From Gehongia tenuis (GTDB lineage: Bacteria > Bacillota > Clostridia > Christensenellales > NSJ-53), in NCBI RefSeq assembly GCF_014384795.1, contig NZ_JACRSR010000003.1:1-64000 (forward strand): 64,000 nt of DNA. Reading direction: 5' to 3'. Positions 16,968 through 23,555 of the stretch are shown here, one piece after another. Numbering within the stretch: position 1 is the stretch's first letter; each line of letters opens with the position of its first letter. The notes below the pieces were generated by a model, which saw nothing but the letters and a program-made list of their open reading frames with translations, searched no databases and was not told the origin of the DNA. The position numbers were made by a program, and so were the translations under genes.

Positions 16968-18080
16968 GTGCCAGACATGGATATTTACATGCCGGTTCCG
17001 GCAGTACCGGTTGGCGTAGATGCATCAGGCCGAACTCAATATGATCGAGTAATTCGAGCAGACGACTTCGCGGATGGTTTTTTGGGCGCCCTCGTGAGCA
17101 CGGGAGTTATTGCCACCCCAGGAGATGCGTTGCAGCTCATGGCAGACACAGGGATGCAAATTATTCTGCGCCCGGGGAATTGTGTCGTAGGAAACCGCTT
17201 GGGGTGCAACAAAACCGCAAAGGTCATCCCTCTTGCCCCTGCGGATGGCGAGCTTAATAGGATTGATGCTGTATTTTGCCGTTATAATCGCGCAGGCCGA
17301 AAAATGGAATATGTAGTCAAGCAAAGTACGCCCGCAACGACCCCTGCGGTCCCGGAGTTGCAAAATGACGCTGACTATAAGGAGATCATGGTAGGATACA
17401 TCACTATCCCCAAAGGGGCAACGGCCGTAACGCAAGCCAACATTGCAGACACCCGGCCAGATAGCAGTGTGTGTGGGTGGGTAACGGGCCTGGTCCAACA
17501 GATGGACACTTCCACACTCTACAACCAACTTGTTGCGTGGGCTGAGGAGTACAAAGCCGGCATGGAGCAGGAGTTTGGGGCGTGGTTCGAAAGCATGAAA
17601 GGCCAGCTCTCCGAGGACGCGGCGGGTAATCTCCAAAATCAAATCAACGCCCATGCGCACACAGGCGAGGACGGGACGGTGAAAGTGGACGCGGACACGG
17701 TGGACGGGATGCATGCGGGGGAGTTTGCCAGGCGGACCCTGCAATGGTATGACCTGCCCATCCGGGAAGGATTCACAGGCCTGGCCAAGTACGCCAAGGA
17801 CGATATGGGCTTTGTCCATTTGTATGGCCAGATCTACAAGCCGCCGGGTAACCTGGTCCCAGTTGATACAATCGTCGCTGACCTGCCGGTGGGGTATTAC
17901 CGGGAAGGGAGGATGGCGGTGCCTGTGACCAGCAATTTTTCCAGCGGCGGCAATCCGATCTTTGACCCGGATGTGCTTGTCATCATAAATGGCGCCATAT
18001 GGGTACCGGCGCACAACAATGCAAGTCTTGGTACTCTTTCCGCACCGGTCTTTGACACGCAATTTTACGTGGGGGTGTGA
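16968..18080 (+). CDS. Tail fibre / receptor-binding protein
   Basis: 370 residues from GTG 16968 with AAGGAGA upstream. Residues 1-215 form a baseplate-attachment part with a short coiled coil; then comes an AHTGEDGTVK...DADTVDGMHA hinge (about 225-252), and a β-rich tip ending GAIWVPAHNN...FDTQFYVGV. From the hinge on it matches the 177-residue fibre of prophage 2 (60935-61468), but upstream they are unrelated. The tip probably binds the host surface. Confidence 0.85.
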   Translation: MPDMDIYMPVPAVPVGVDASGRTQYDRVIRADDFADGFLGALVSTGVIATPGDALQLMADTGMQIILRPGNCVVGNRLGCNKTAKVIPLAPADGELNRIDAVFCRYNRAGRKMEYVVKQSTPATTPAVPELQNDADYKEIMVGYITIPKGATAVTQANIADTRPDSSVCGWVTGLVQQMDTSTLYNQLVAWAEEYKAGMEQEFGAWFESMKGQLSEDAAGNLQNQINAHAHTGEDGTVKVDADTVDGMHAGEFARRTLQWYDLPIREGFTGLAKYAKDDMGFVHLYGQIYKPPGNLVPVDTIVADLPVGYYREGRMAVPVTSNFSSGGNPIFDPDVLVIINGAIWVPAHNNASLGTLSAPVFDTQFYVGV

Positions 18081-18445
18081 TGATGTACGTACATAGATGT
18101 GTAATTGATGGGGAGGGTTATTACAAGCACATGGTGCTGGCGGAGATTGCTGATGATGGGCGGGAGGCCATCCAGTATTACACCTTGGAGCCTGGAGAGA
18201 GCCTGGTGAATACCAAGGTGAGCGGCAAGTATGTGCGGCCCAGGTGGAATGGAACGCAGTGGATCGAGGGAGCAACGGCTGAGGAAATAGCCGAGTGGGA
18301 GGCGGCGCATCCCGTTCCCGGATCAGAGGGGCCCACTCTGGTTGACCGGGTGGCGGACATCGAGGATGCGCTGGCCGAGATAGTATTTGGACCAGGGGAA
18401 ACGGGCGATAGCACGGTTCCTAAGTCCGAAGGAGGTACGGTATGA
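18080..18445 (+). CDS. Fibre-associated protein, function unknown
   Basis: 121 residues with the start overlapping the fibre stop (TGATG). The conserved core is VIDGEGYYKHMVL, QYYTLEPGESLV, RPRWNGTQWIEGATAEEIAEW, then a disordered tail. Homologues are at 61468-61827 and, broken, at 23335-23553. Its constant place after fibre genes suggests a fibre chaperone or tip accessory. Confidence 0.75.
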   Translation: MMYVHRCVIDGEGYYKHMVLAEIADDGREAIQYYTLEPGESLVNTKVSGKYVRPRWNGTQWIEGATAEEIAEWEAAHPVPGSEGPTLVDRVADIEDALAEIVFGPGETGDSTVPKSEGGTV

Positions 18446-18594
18446 CGGCGATGGTGAGGATCGCGTGCCGGGTGATCGAGCGGCGGGTCATGGCCGGTGA
18501 GAGCTGGGAGACCGTTATCGCGGATTATCCGAGGCTTACGGCGGAGCAGGTGGAGGAAATTCAGGCGGAATTGGAGGGCGGCGGTGAACAGTGA
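18442..18594 (+). CDS. Small DUF433-like protein (50 aa)
   Basis: A 50-residue peptide with GGAGGTACGGT upstream, overlapping both neighbours. The ERRVMAGESWETVIADYPRLTAEQVEEI pattern resembles the helix-turn-helix half of DUF433 antitoxin-like proteins, from memory. Prophage 2 has a close copy at 61824-61976. Its role in the lysis module is unknown. Confidence 0.75.
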   Translation: MTAMVRIACRVIERRVMAGESWETVIADYPRLTAEQVEEIQAELEGGGEQ

Positions 18595-18808
18595 GATAAT
18601 CGTGGCGCTGGTGGCCTTCGCGGGCACGCTGGCCGGGACCTTTGGGGGGATTATTACATCCTCCAAGATGACCAATTACCGGTTGCAGCAGCTGGAGACC
18701 CGGGTTAATGAGCACAACCAATACGCCAAACGCATGCCGGTGGTGGAGGAGCAGATCAAGGTGGCCAATCACCGGATCGAGGACCTGGAACAGTATCACA
18801 AGCAATGA
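18584..18808 (+). CDS. XhlA-like membrane protein (haemolysin/holin partner)
   Basis: 74 residues from GTG 18584. The N-terminal membrane helix (IIVALVAFAGTLAGTFGGII) is followed by a coiled coil (YRLQQLETRVNEHNQ..., HRIEDLEQYHK), the layout of XhlA-type partners that act with the holin and endolysin. It overlaps the upstream gene by 11 bp. Confidence 0.8.
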   Translation: MNSEIIVALVAFAGTLAGTFGGIITSSKMTNYRLQQLETRVNEHNQYAKRMPVVEEQIKVANHRIEDLEQYHKQ

Positions 18809-18820
18809 GGAGGTTACATA

Positions 18821-19912
18821 ATGCAGATTCTTCTTAAGGAGCAAACGCGACTCATTCAGCAGCTGCTCCCTATGGGAGCGAAGAACAAGCCGGGACGGAG
18901 CATGACTCCGAAGTATATCACGATGCACAACACCGGCAACACGTCAAAGGGGGCCGACGCCAGGGCCCACGCGAGCTATCTGTCCAGCGGCGCCAGCGGC
19001 CAGAAGGTCTCCTGGCATTACACCGTGGATGACGGGGTGATCTATCAGCACCTATCGGATACCGAGCAGGGCTGGCACGCGGCGGACGGCAGAGGCCCGG
19101 GCAACAGCCAGTCCATTGGGATTGAGGTATGCATGAACGAGGGGATTGACCAGGCCCGAGCCGAAGCCAACGCCGCCCAGCTGGTGGCTCAGCTCATGAA
19201 GAAACACAATATCCCCCTTTCCAACGTGACCACCCATCAGCATTGGTATCCCAGCAAGTACTGTCCCGCTCTGATTCTGCCCCACTGGGACAAGTTTGTG
19301 GCGGCAGTGGAGACGGCGTACAACGGAGGAGAGGCACAGATCGAGGTGAGTAAGGGACACAGCGTGCTCATCGAGTGGAGCAAGGGCGAGGAGGTCAAGG
19401 ATCTGCAAAGCGCCCTAAACCGGCATGGGTACGCTCTCGATGTGGATGGTACCTATGGCCCCGCGACGCTTGCAGCGGTGAAGGACTTCCAAAGGGCGCA
19501 CGGCCTGGACGTGGACGGGAAGGTGGGTCCTGCAACCTGGGCGGCGTTGGAGCAGGAACCGGTGAGCCAGGGGCACAGCGTCCTGGTCAAATGGTCCAAG
19601 GGCGAGGAGGTCAAGGAACTCCAGAGCACGCTGAACAGCCTGGGATACACCCTTGACGTGGACGGGACCTACGGTCCGGCGACGGAAGCGGCGGTGAAGG
19701 ACTTTCAAGGCAAGCACGGCCTGGACGTGGACGGCAAGACCGGACCCAAGACGTGGACGGCGCTGGCACAAGCGACAGCAGAAAAAGATGACACCCTGTA
19801 TCGGGTGCAGATCGGAGCCTACAAGGACAAGTCCAACGCCGAAGCCGCGAAGGCAGCCGTGGAAGCGGCGGGGTTTGAGGCGATCATCAAGATGGATGAT
19901 GGGGAGGGATAA
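18821..19912 (+). CDS. N-acetylmuramoyl-L-alanine amidase endolysin
   Basis: Cuts peptidoglycan for lysis. 363 residues: an amidase_2 domain (about 25-165) with zinc ligands in MHNTGN, WHYTVDDGV, GWHAADGRG and HQHWYPSKYCP; two peptidoglycan-binding_1 repeats (about 175-235 and 250-310, each with G-Y-x-LDVDGTYGPAT); and a C-terminal SPOR-like domain (YRVQIGAYKDKSNAEAAKAA). There is no signal peptide, so export needs the holin. The prophage 2 copy at 62271-63338 is very similar. Confidence 0.95.
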   Translation: MQILLKEQTRLIQQLLPMGAKNKPGRSMTPKYITMHNTGNTSKGADARAHASYLSSGASGQKVSWHYTVDDGVIYQHLSDTEQGWHAADGRGPGNSQSIGIEVCMNEGIDQARAEANAAQLVAQLMKKHNIPLSNVTTHQHWYPSKYCPALILPHWDKFVAAVETAYNGGEAQIEVSKGHSVLIEWSKGEEVKDLQSALNRHGYALDVDGTYGPATLAAVKDFQRAHGLDVDGKVGPATWAALEQEPVSQGHSVLVKWSKGEEVKELQSTLNSLGYTLDVDGTYGPATEAAVKDFQGKHGLDVDGKTGPKTWTALAQATAEKDDTLYRVQIGAYKDKSNAEAAKAAVEAAGFEAIIKMDDGEG

Positions 19913-19915
19913 AAG

Positions 19916-20173
19916 ATGGAGTTTTTGGATTATATCATCGGGGACGCGCTGATCCTGGTCCCGGCGCTATGGATCGTGGGGGCGCTGATCAAGCACGCCT
20001 TTGCAAAGGTGCCGAACTGGACGATCCCTTTTGTACTGCTGGTCCTTGGGATTGGCGGCGCGATGGGGCTGATGGGCCCGTCGGTTGAGAGCGTGATCCA
20101 GGGCATTCTGGTGACGGGCGCGGCTGTTCTCGGGAATCAGCTTGTCAAGCAGGGCACGGAAGCACAGAAATAG
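19916..20173 (+). CDS. Phage holin (Hol44-like)
   Basis: 85 residues with three predicted membrane helices (DYIIGDALILVPALWIVGAL, WTIPFVLLVLGIGGAMGLMG, GILVTGAAVLGNQLV) and a charged C-terminus. Such proteins permeabilise the membrane to release the endolysin. It is nearly the same as 63342-63605 and is the last gene before the terminator. Confidence 0.9.
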   Translation: MEFLDYIIGDALILVPALWIVGALIKHAFAKVPNWTIPFVLLVLGIGGAMGLMGPSVESVIQGILVTGAAVLGNQLVKQGTEAQK

Positions 20174-20249
20174 CTTGGCCCCCAAAACCATGCGTGACCC
20201 GACTATTGTCATTAGATTCGGGATTTGGTATTAGGTTCGATTGTATTAA

Positions 20250-20282
20250 CACCCCGGCTAATCATGGCCGGGGTGTTTTTTA
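20250..20282 (+). terminator. Terminator of the prophage 1 late operon
   Basis: CACCCCGGC (20250-20258) pairs with GCCGGGGTG (20267-20275), followed by seven T residues. Confidence 0.9.
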
Positions 20283-20308
20283 TTGCTTATCTGTGCTATT
20301 CTATAAGT

Positions 20309-20528
20309 GTCGCCCTAGAGGCGTGGATTGAAATTACATTGAAATGGCAAAAAAGCGAATAAACGATGTCGTGCCGTCTTGGCGCGTGGATTGAAATGCT
20401 TTGGGTATTCCCCGTACGGCTGCAATATGTTGTCGCGGCCTTCACGGCCGCGTGGATTGAAATAGCTGTTGGCAGACATACTGTTCTGTAAGGGCGGTCG
20501 CGGCCTTCACGGGCGTGTGGATTGAAAG
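20309..20528 (+). CRISPR. Four-repeat type I-C-like CRISPR array without cas genes
   Basis: Repeats lie at 20309-20333, 20368-20397, 20432-20463 and 20497-20528. All share the 3' end GTGGATTGAAA and a 5' GTCG with a central hairpin; the two right copies are 32 nt, the left two are shortened. Spacers are 34, 34 and 33 nt with unrelated sequences. Repeat end and length match subtype I-C. No cas gene is in the window. It lies between the prophage 1 terminator and the tRNA attachment half. A degenerate remnant is the main alternative to a working array. Confidence 0.85.
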
Positions 20529-20534
20529 AGATTA

Positions 20535-20579
20535 ACAGGCCGGGTCCTTGAAAATGGTACATGGCCTGTAATCTTTTTG
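20535..20579 (+). terminator. Hairpin terminator just after the CRISPR array
   Basis: ACAGGCC (20535-20541) pairs with GGCCTGT (20563-20569), followed by AATCTTTTTG. It would end a transcript through the array about 50 nt after the last repeat. Confidence 0.6.
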
Positions 20580-20670
20580 TAAACTTTTGTTTTGAAAGTG
20601 GGGGTTAGGTATGGCGCTAAAACCCCTGAAAAATAAGGATTTTTCGATAGCTAAAATTGCTCTTGCTTCT

Positions 20671-20715
20671 CTTTTAATCAGGGTGTCCGGGGTTCGAATC
20701 CCCGATGGATCACCA
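20671..20715 (+). other. attR: attR of prophage 1: 3' half of tRNA-Lys(TTT)
   Basis: The 45 bp match the anticodon loop to CCA end of tRNA-Lys (compare 31720-31764), including the T-arm GGGGTTCGAATCCCC and a CCA end. The loop CTTTTAA gives anticodon TTT. The 5' half is absent, as expected when a tRNA-targeting integrase crosses over near the anticodon. The intact gene should lie at the left prophage end outside the window. Confidence 0.75.
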
Positions 20716-20726
20716 TGCTAGAAGCT

Positions 20727-20755
20727 CTGTAACCCTTGCGGTTACAGGGTTTTTG
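20727..20755 (+). terminator. Terminator after the tRNA-Lys remnant
   Basis: TGTAACC (20728-20734) pairs with GGTTACA (20740-20746), followed by GGGTTTTTG. It would be the native terminator of the tRNA-Lys(TTT) transcript before phage entry. Confidence 0.75.
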
Positions 20756-20882
20756 TTATTGGGGGTAGAATTAGTATTAGTATTATCAAATGGGTCCGAA
20801 AGAATTGCGAAGTTGTCTTGTCGGATATGGTGCACTGCGCCGGCATGCAATAGAATGTATCAAAAAGTAAAGGAGTGATACC

Positions 20883-21608
20883 ATGGCTGAGAAAGATATT
20901 TTGATGCATGTACGGCGAGAGGATTCAGGAGCTCCAGCAAATGATTACGATATTTTATACCCTAAGACCCTGGAACGACTGGTGGTTGATGAAAATGGAA
21001 TAATCCTGAAGGATAAGATGGATACCAAACTGGATAAGGTGCTGTACACACCGGAGGACATTTTGACCAAGGTCAAGACTGTGGATGGCGAGGGAAGCGG
21101 TCTGGATGCGGACACGGTGGATGGAATGCACGCGGCGGGTATTCTGGCAGCGGCGCGCAAGGACATCATAAGCCTTACCAACTCTGTAGATGCGTCAGTT
21201 ACGGGCCCGGCGAAGTGGGCTGAGCTGATTGTACCGGTGGACAGCATTATAGGACAGGTAGGCAGTAAATTTACGGTCTCCAATGGCCGTGTAGTAATTC
21301 CAAGTGGTGTATCTGCAATCTTGGTCAGCTGTGCGGTCGGCCAACAGCCCAGCCAGTTTGTAAGCGACCAGTGTGCTCGGATATATGTGCTGCGTAATGG
21401 GCAGACGGCGGTGCGCCGTGATTCCTGGGCTAACAATGATAAAGTCAGCGAGTACACCTGGTATACGGCACAGATCCAGCCGGTTTTAATCACGGGAGTA
21501 CAGACGGGGGATCTGATAGAATTACGTGTGTCGTGCGGTGGCGGTGGTGAAGGTAAAACGGTTACAGTCAGTAGCGCAATGGCTATACTCACAGTGCAGG
21601 AGGTATAA
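20883..21608 (+). CDS. Orphan tail fibre protein A
   Basis: 241 residues with AAAGGAG upstream. Residues 1-88 (MAEKDILMHVRREDSG..., DADTVDGMHAA) are almost the same as in orphan fibre B, after which the two are unrelated. The C-terminal part (about 95-241) is β-rich, with VSCGVGQ-like and VSCGGGGEGKTVTVSSAMA segments, suited to a receptor-binding tip. It is isolated from any tail module, so expression with a phage is doubtful unless through recombination. Confidence 0.75.
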   Translation: MAEKDILMHVRREDSGAPANDYDILYPKTLERLVVDENGIILKDKMDTKLDKVLYTPEDILTKVKTVDGEGSGLDADTVDGMHAAGILAAARKDIISLTNSVDASVTGPAKWAELIVPVDSIIGQVGSKFTVSNGRVVIPSGVSAILVSCAVGQQPSQFVSDQCARIYVLRNGQTAVRRDSWANNDKVSEYTWYTAQIQPVLITGVQTGDLIELRVSCGGGGEGKTVTVSSAMAILTVQEV

Positions 21609-21946
21609 CATGAGAGTGCATGCAACTTGCTTTTTATAAAATTAATATGTCAGGTGATCCAGTAAGCGTTGATGCGATGGGACATGGGAGGTTGAAATGC
21701 CTAGCCTCACAGATGACTGGAATACGGTGCGGCAAAATCTTTGCACACAGGATTTGAGCAAAGGCTTGTGTGTAAATATTTCGCCTTAGCCTTGGAGAAT
21801 TTGGTCAAAACCATGAAACGATCTCATCAATGAAATGACAGATTCAAAGCAGGGGGAGAAAAGTAACATATATAGCGCCCTATTTAAAAGGGAATGTTTA
21901 AATTTCTGATATTCCTGACACATGTGGATAAAGATAAAGTAAAAAC
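21609..21946 (+). other. Gap between orphan fibre A and the next gene
   Basis: This is 338 bp of lower-GC DNA. It holds a 30-codon ORF at 21697-21789 (opening MPSLTDDWNTVRQ) that may be a relic, and no convincing RNA gene or full promoter. The fibre-accessory and lysis genes expected after a fibre gene are missing here. Confidence 0.5.
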
Positions 21947-22381
21947 TTACAAAAATGGCTGCAATTCAATAACAAGCTGTTCTTCCAAATGGATCAGCCG
22001 TTTGGCAATATTCTTGGATTGTTCATCGGTTGCCTCATACTGGTTCAGGTATCGACATAAGGACTTTACGCCCATGTTGCAGCCATCGGTGATTAAATCT
22101 GCAATCGTTTTGTCGGAATCGTTTATGCTTAGCTTCATATTGGTCTTCATCCATGACATTCCCTTTGCCATAGGGTTGGGATCTTTACCTTCATCCTGAT
22201 ACTTGTCCAGAAAAGATTGGATTTCTTCTTTTAGCTTCTCATGTTCCTTTTTACAGTTTGAAAGAGCATTCCTTAGCTTCTCGTGATGGGCATATTCCAT
22301 AACCTCGTCGATGGATGTAACGCCCATTTTTATGCCTGCGTCGCATTCCCGCAGCAATTTGATGGTATCCGATTCAATCAT
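21947..22381 (-). CDS. Ferritin-like four-helix protein (DUF2383-like), function unknown
   Basis: 144 residues, all helical and highly charged, opening MIESDTIKLLRECDAGIKMG with a central AKGMSWMKTNMKLSI and DGCNMGVKSL block. It resembles a widespread Bacillota host protein from memory. The AAGGAG ribosome-binding site is good. It reads against the phage genes and is lower in GC, so it is host DNA or a separate insertion between the two phage remnants. Confidence 0.75.
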   Translation of the reverse strand: MIESDTIKLLRECDAGIKMGVTSIDEVMEYAHHEKLRNALSNCKKEHEKLKEEIQSFLDKYQDEGKDPNPMAKGMSWMKTNMKLSINDSDKTIADLITDGCNMGVKSLCRYLNQYEATDEQSKNIAKRLIHLEEQLVIELQPFL

Positions 22382-22496
22382 ATCATTAAGCTCCTTTAAT
22401 TTCTTTAAAATAGTATACCCAAGAGTTGAAATACTATGAGATATCGATAATTCCAGTGGGTTAAGGGCAGATTAGTGAATTGTGACAAGCTGCTTC

Positions 22497-22568
22497 ATTA
22501 TCCGGGGATTTAAATTCCTGATGGATGACTATGTCGGCAGCTCTGGAACTGTTGAGTTCCATTTTTTT
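22497..22568 (+). other. Decayed tRNA-Lys 3' end plus terminator (old att scar)
   Basis: TCCGGGG...CCTGATGGAT...ACTATG aligns with the T-arm to CCA end of 20685-20717, with several mismatches in the T-arm. Next comes a hairpin GGAACT/AGTTCC (22545-22560) and seven T residues in the place of the tRNA terminator. It lies the same distance before orphan fibre B as the intact half lies before fibre A. Confidence 0.6.
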
Positions 22569-22670
22569 GTTCTTCCTTTGCAGATTAGTGGCTTCTATAA
22601 GTTGTCTTGCTGGACATGGTTATTGCACCGACGTGCAATAGAATGTATTAAAAAGCATAGGAGTGATACC

Positions 22671-23339
22671 ATGGCTGAGAAGGATATTCTAATACATGTA
22701 CGGCGGGAGGATTCGGGGGTTCCGACAAATGATTACGATATTTTATATCCTAAGACACTGGAACGACTGGTGGTTGATGAAAATGGAATAATCCTGAAGG
22801 ATAAGATGGATACCAAACTGGATAAGGTGCTGTACACACCGGAGGACATTTTGACTAAGGTCAAGACTGTGGATGGCGAGGGAAGCGGTCTGGATGCGGA
22901 CACGGTGGATGGGCTGCATGCGGCGGAACTGGCCGGTCTTGCCTACGTCAACGAACGGCTGAATGATCAGCCCGAGAAATATGATCTGGCTCTTCGTACG
23001 GGCCTGATTAAGGCGGACCCTTATGACAGCTATTATTATGCCAATTCTTGGGGAGAGGTGACTCTGCACGCGCATGTGAAACGTGCGGACGGTGGAGCAA
23101 TTACAAACGGAACTGGGTTGTTTACCCTGCCCATTGGCTGGTATCCGGCAGCGCTGCTGTCCGTGCCGGCATTCGCGGCCGGGATGGGCTTTGTGGGCAT
23201 GGTGGATTTGTATAGTGGTAGTGGCGGGCCCGGTGCAAGTGGTGTGTACTATGGTGCGGATGCACCAACGCTCAGTCTATCTGCCAGTTTCCTGGCCTAT
23301 CGGGAAGTTAGACGTGGGAATATAAGTATTGCCGTGTGA
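22671..23339 (+). CDS. Orphan tail fibre protein B
   Basis: 222 residues from ATG 22671 with AGGAG upstream; the frame is open further upstream but through the att scar. Residues 1-88 nearly equal orphan fibre A. After DADTVDGLHAAEL the tip is different: ITNGTGLFTLPIGWYPAALLSVPAFAAG..., then GSGGPGASGVYYG and a C-terminal ISIAV strand. A broken homologue of the fibre-accessory gene follows, as after real fibre genes. Confidence 0.75.
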   Translation: MAEKDILIHVRREDSGVPTNDYDILYPKTLERLVVDENGIILKDKMDTKLDKVLYTPEDILTKVKTVDGEGSGLDADTVDGLHAAELAGLAYVNERLNDQPEKYDLALRTGLIKADPYDSYYYANSWGEVTLHAHVKRADGGAITNGTGLFTLPIGWYPAALLSVPAFAAGMGFVGMVDLYSGSGGPGASGVYYGADAPTLSLSASFLAYREVRRGNISIAV

Positions 23340-23553
23340 TGGATGCGGACGGGTATTACGGAGGATTTGTGATGGCCCGCATTGAGAGTGATGGTACGCG
23401 TGTCCAGCATTACACGTTAAAGCAAGGGGAAAGGAAAGCATATTGAACGTACCGCTGCCGCCTGGTGATCTGGTCGGCCTAAATGGGATGGAACGAGCTG
23501 GGTCGAGGGCACGGCGGCGGAAGAAATATCATATGAAGAAACCGGTATTCTGA
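23335..23553 (+). pseudogene. Frameshifted fibre-accessory gene
   Basis: Translation gives MDADGYYGGFVMARIESDG then VQHYTLKQGE in one frame and RPKWDGTSWVEGTAAEEIS in another, matching successive parts of the 18080-18445 and 61468-61827 products. A stop after HYTLKQGERKAY and a frame change break it, and the C-terminus runs into the tet-family gene end. It marks the decayed edge of the remnant. Confidence 0.8.
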
Positions 23554-23555
23554 AA

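Larger units (their letters stand above)
1..20715 (+). mobile_element. Prophage 1, right part (siphovirus)
   Basis: Contiguous + strand phage genes run from late-early functions (ssb, methylase, resolvase) through terminase, capsid, tail, fibre and lysis genes. The right limit is placed at a tRNA-Lys 3' half at 20671-20715, which lies in the orientation expected of an attR. The left end with the integrase and the intact tRNA is outside the window. The boundary is inferred from the tRNA fragment; the gene content is seen directly. Confidence 0.9.
20716..23555 (+). mobile_element. Stacked prophage remnants right of attR
   Basis: Two tail-fibre genes (20883 and 22671) and a frameshifted fibre-accessory pseudogene lie outside prophage 1. 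Each fibre gene follows a tRNA-Lys 3' end plus terminator: intact at 20671-20755, decayed at 22497-22568. The sequence from tRNA end to fibre N-terminus is alignable by eye between the two. This is best read as older prophages that once used the same site and were deleted down to their fibre regions. Confidence 0.65.

Noticed and set aside
17025..18275. 416-codon minus-strand frame under the fibre gene
   Set aside because: Crosses two real genes and a stop-start junction, and has no domain pattern. A similar shadow lies at 62199-63197 under the second amidase.
20398..20431. Resemblance of spacer 2 end plus repeat (GCAATATGTTGT) to element A at 2906
   Set aside because: Only 12 bases match and the match crosses the spacer-repeat border, so it is not a protospacer. 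By eye I found no full protospacer for any spacer in this window, though this was not exhaustive.
20883..23339. Diversity-generating retroelement as the source of fibre tip variation
   Set aside because: No reverse transcriptase, no template/variable repeat pair and no adenine-biased differences are seen; whole-tip replacement fits better.
20250..23555. cas genes near the CRISPR array
   Set aside because: All frames between the holin and the tet-family gene were considered; only fibre, DUF2383-like and relic sequences are present.
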